From Neisseriaceae bacterium (lineage in GTDB: Bacteria; Pseudomonadota; Gammaproteobacteria; Burkholderiales; Neisseriaceae), in contig JASLBZ010000175.1 in NCBI GenBank assembly GCA_030146285.1, forward strand, positions 1 through 22,367: a stretch of DNA of 22,367 bases. Direction: 5' to 3'. Shown here in pieces: positions 20,995-22,367 of the stretch; position 1 is the stretch's first letter, and each line of letters opens with the position of its first letter. The notes under the pieces are model-generated. The model was not told the origin of the DNA, made no database searches, and saw nothing but the letters and a program-made list of their open reading frames with translations. The position numbers and the translations under genes were made by a program.

Positions 20995-22167
20995 ATGAAA
21001 AAATTATGGCTCGTTAATCTTGTTTCTTTGGCCTTATTATCCGCCTGTGGTGGTAACTCACAAGAACAATCAAACCAAGATACTTCACCAGCAGCATCAA
21101 GCAGTGAATCTAGCAGTACTGAATCCGCCAGTACTCTGCCTGAAACCGATACTTTAAATATTTACAATTGGTCAAATTATGTTGACGAAAGCACAGTGAC
21201 TGACTTTGCCAAACAAAACAACATTCAATTAAACTACGATTTGTACGAAAACAATGAATCTCTTGAAGCCAAAGTACTGACTGGCAAATCAGGTTATGAC
21301 TTAGTTGTTCCAGGCATTGCTTTTGTCCCTCGACAAATCCAAGCTGGCGCTTATCAAAAAGTCGATAAGAGCCTGATTCCAAACTACAAGAACATTGACC
21401 CTGCCGTGTTAGAAATGATGGCAACAGCAGACCCTGGTAATGAATATGCTGTTCCTTACTTCTCAGGCGTAAACACCATCGCGATTAACGTTGACAAAGT
21501 GAAGGCTGCCTTAGGAACTGACACATTACCTGAAAACGAATGGGATTTAATCTTCAAAAAAGAATACACCCAAAAGTTAAAATCTTGTGGTATTAGTTTG
21601 TGGGATACCCCTAGCGAGATGTTCCCATTGGTATTGAACTACATGGGCAAAGACGTCAAAGGCGAAAGTCCTGATGACTTAAAAGCGGCAGCAGCCGTTT
21701 TACATGAAATTCGCCCTGATGTTAAACGCTTTAGCCCAGCTGTTATCGATGAATTGGCCCGTGGTGACATTTGTATCACCGTTGGCAATGGCGGCGACAT
21801 GAACATGGCCAAAACCCGCGCTAAAGAAGCCAAAAACGGCGTTAATATCGAAGTATTAACACCCAAAGGCATGGGCTTTTGGGTTGAGTCTTGGTTAATT
21901 CCAGCGGATGCTAAAAATGTACGCAATGCACACAAATACATTGATTACACTTTGGACCCAAAAATCGCAGCCAAAAATGGTGATTTTGTGACTTTTGCTC
22001 CTGCCAGCGCACCGGCCAAAGCATTGATGAACCCTGAATTCGTCAATTCTCGTTCTATCTTCCCAACTACCGAAGATATTAAAAATGGCTTTGCAATGCC
22101 GCAAATGAGCGATGAAGCGAAAAAAGTTTCTACCCGCTTATGGCAAAACTTAAAAATGAACCAATAA
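20995..22167 (+). CDS. Polyamine ABC transporter substrate-binding lipoprotein (PotF/PotD family)
   Basis: This 390-residue lipoprotein begins MKKLWLVNLVSLALLSACGG: a short signal with lipobox LSAC and lipidated Cys18. A Ser/Thr/Glu-rich tether follows to about residue 48. The binding domain is PotF-like throughout: LNIYNWSNYVDESTVTDF, GYDLVVPGIAFVPRQIQAGAYQ, YAVPYFSGVNTIAINVDKVKAALG, LKSCGISLWDTPSEMFPLVLNYMGKD, and NGVNIEVLTPKGMGF. Compared with E. coli PotF from memory, two pocket positions differ: Asn for Trp in VGNGGD, and Glu for Asp in WVESW. The ligand could therefore differ from putrescine. No permease or ATPase gene adjoins it in view. ATG 20995 is 7 bases after GGAG. Confidence 0.92.
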   Translation: MKKLWLVNLVSLALLSACGGNSQEQSNQDTSPAASSSESSSTESASTLPETDTLNIYNWSNYVDESTVTDFAKQNNIQLNYDLYENNESLEAKVLTGKSGYDLVVPGIAFVPRQIQAGAYQKVDKSLIPNYKNIDPAVLEMMATADPGNEYAVPYFSGVNTIAINVDKVKAALGTDTLPENEWDLIFKKEYTQKLKSCGISLWDTPSEMFPLVLNYMGKDVKGESPDDLKAAAAVLHEIRPDVKRFSPAVIDELARGDICITVGNGGDMNMAKTRAKEAKNGVNIEVLTPKGMGFWVESWLIPADAKNVRNAHKYIDYTLDPKIAAKNGDFVTFAPASAPAKALMNPEFVNSRSIFPTTEDIKNGFAMPQMSDEAKKVSTRLWQNLKMNQ

Positions 22168-22180
22168 TTCATTTTGAAAA

Positions 22181-22206
22181 AAAAAGACACCTCAAGGTGT
22201 CTTTTT
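22181..22206. terminator. Bidirectional terminator after the PotF-like gene
   Basis: AAAAAGACACC (22181-22191) and GGTGTCTTTTT (22196-22206) form an 11-bp stem with loop TCAA, with T-runs on both strands. This fits convergent genes on either side. Confidence 0.9.
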
Positions 22207-22295
22207 TTATCGTCAAATACATTTTCTTACCCATACCAAAATCTAAGCTTCACGTTAATTAGTTCTATTAAAAACGCCTATTAAAAATGGGAGGA

Positions 22296-22367
22296 TTACC
22301 AAATAACCCCAGCACCAAGACTAAATAATAAACTAAATATTACTAATCCATAAAACATTCTAAAGAA
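22296..22367 (-). CDS. C-terminal end of an unknown membrane protein (partial)
   Basis: The minus-strand frame entering from the right edge is open for 23 codons and ends at TAA (22298-22296). It reads FFRMFYGLVIFSLLFSLGAG and then VIW, one strongly hydrophobic helix at the C-terminus. The bidirectional terminator at 22181-22206 supports a leftward gene here. An in-frame ATG inside the stretch would also allow a 20-residue peptide. The family cannot be named from this piece. Confidence 0.4.
   Translation of the reverse strand, partial: FFRMFYGLVIFSLLFSLGAGVIW

Overview
The window looks like a chromosomal segment of a betaproteobacterium, most likely a member of the Neisseriaceae. The evidence is moderate-to-low G+C (low forties percent by eye), many core genes with proteobacterial family signatures, and one exact copy of the 12-mer AGGCTGCCTGAA, which I recall as the DNA uptake sequence dialect of Simonsiella-type Neisseriaceae. 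Genus-level placement is inference. No tRNA, rRNA, IS element, prophage or CRISPR array was seen.

Layout. 1-4292 (+) is an Fe-S cluster assembly operon in the order iscS (3' part only), iscU, iscA, hscB, hscA, fdx, iscX. It contains intergenic hairpins after iscU and hscA and ends at a strong terminator. 4338-4724 (-) is a small secreted PepSY-like protein. 4900-7182 (+) holds rlmB, then an nfeD/stomatin pair. 7248-12875 (-) is a run of leftward genes: two adjacent UPF0145 (YbjQ-like) paralogues, a glutathione S-transferase, an EamA/RarD-type transporter, a membrane-anchored TlpA-type thioredoxin with an Lgt-like N-terminal region, trmB, and a YbdG-type MscS channel. 13178-15609 (+) is a two-gene cassette that I cannot assign to any family. 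15746-19156 (-) is the branched-chain amino acid block ilvI-ilvH-ilvC. 19565-20452 (-) encodes a protein with a good DAHP-synthase N-terminal regulatory domain but an eroded catalytic barrel. 20995-22167 (+) is a PotF-like polyamine-binding lipoprotein behind a 540-base repeat-rich upstream region. The right edge holds the last codons of a leftward membrane protein.

How the parts work together. IscS supplies sulfur to the IscU scaffold, with IscA as an accessory iron/Fe-S protein. HscB/HscA act on the LPPVK loop of IscU, Fdx supplies electrons, and IscX modulates IscS. IlvI/IlvH make acetolactate or acetohydroxybutyrate and IlvC reduces and isomerises it. NfeD and stomatin are a standard membrane-microdomain pair.

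Most worth a second look: the apparent DAHP synthase pseudoenzyme with a palindrome inside its promoter spacer; the unrecognised membrane-protein/soluble-protein pair at 13178-15609; and the nested inverted repeats and repeated AAAGCATTAA motif upstream of the orphan PotF gene.
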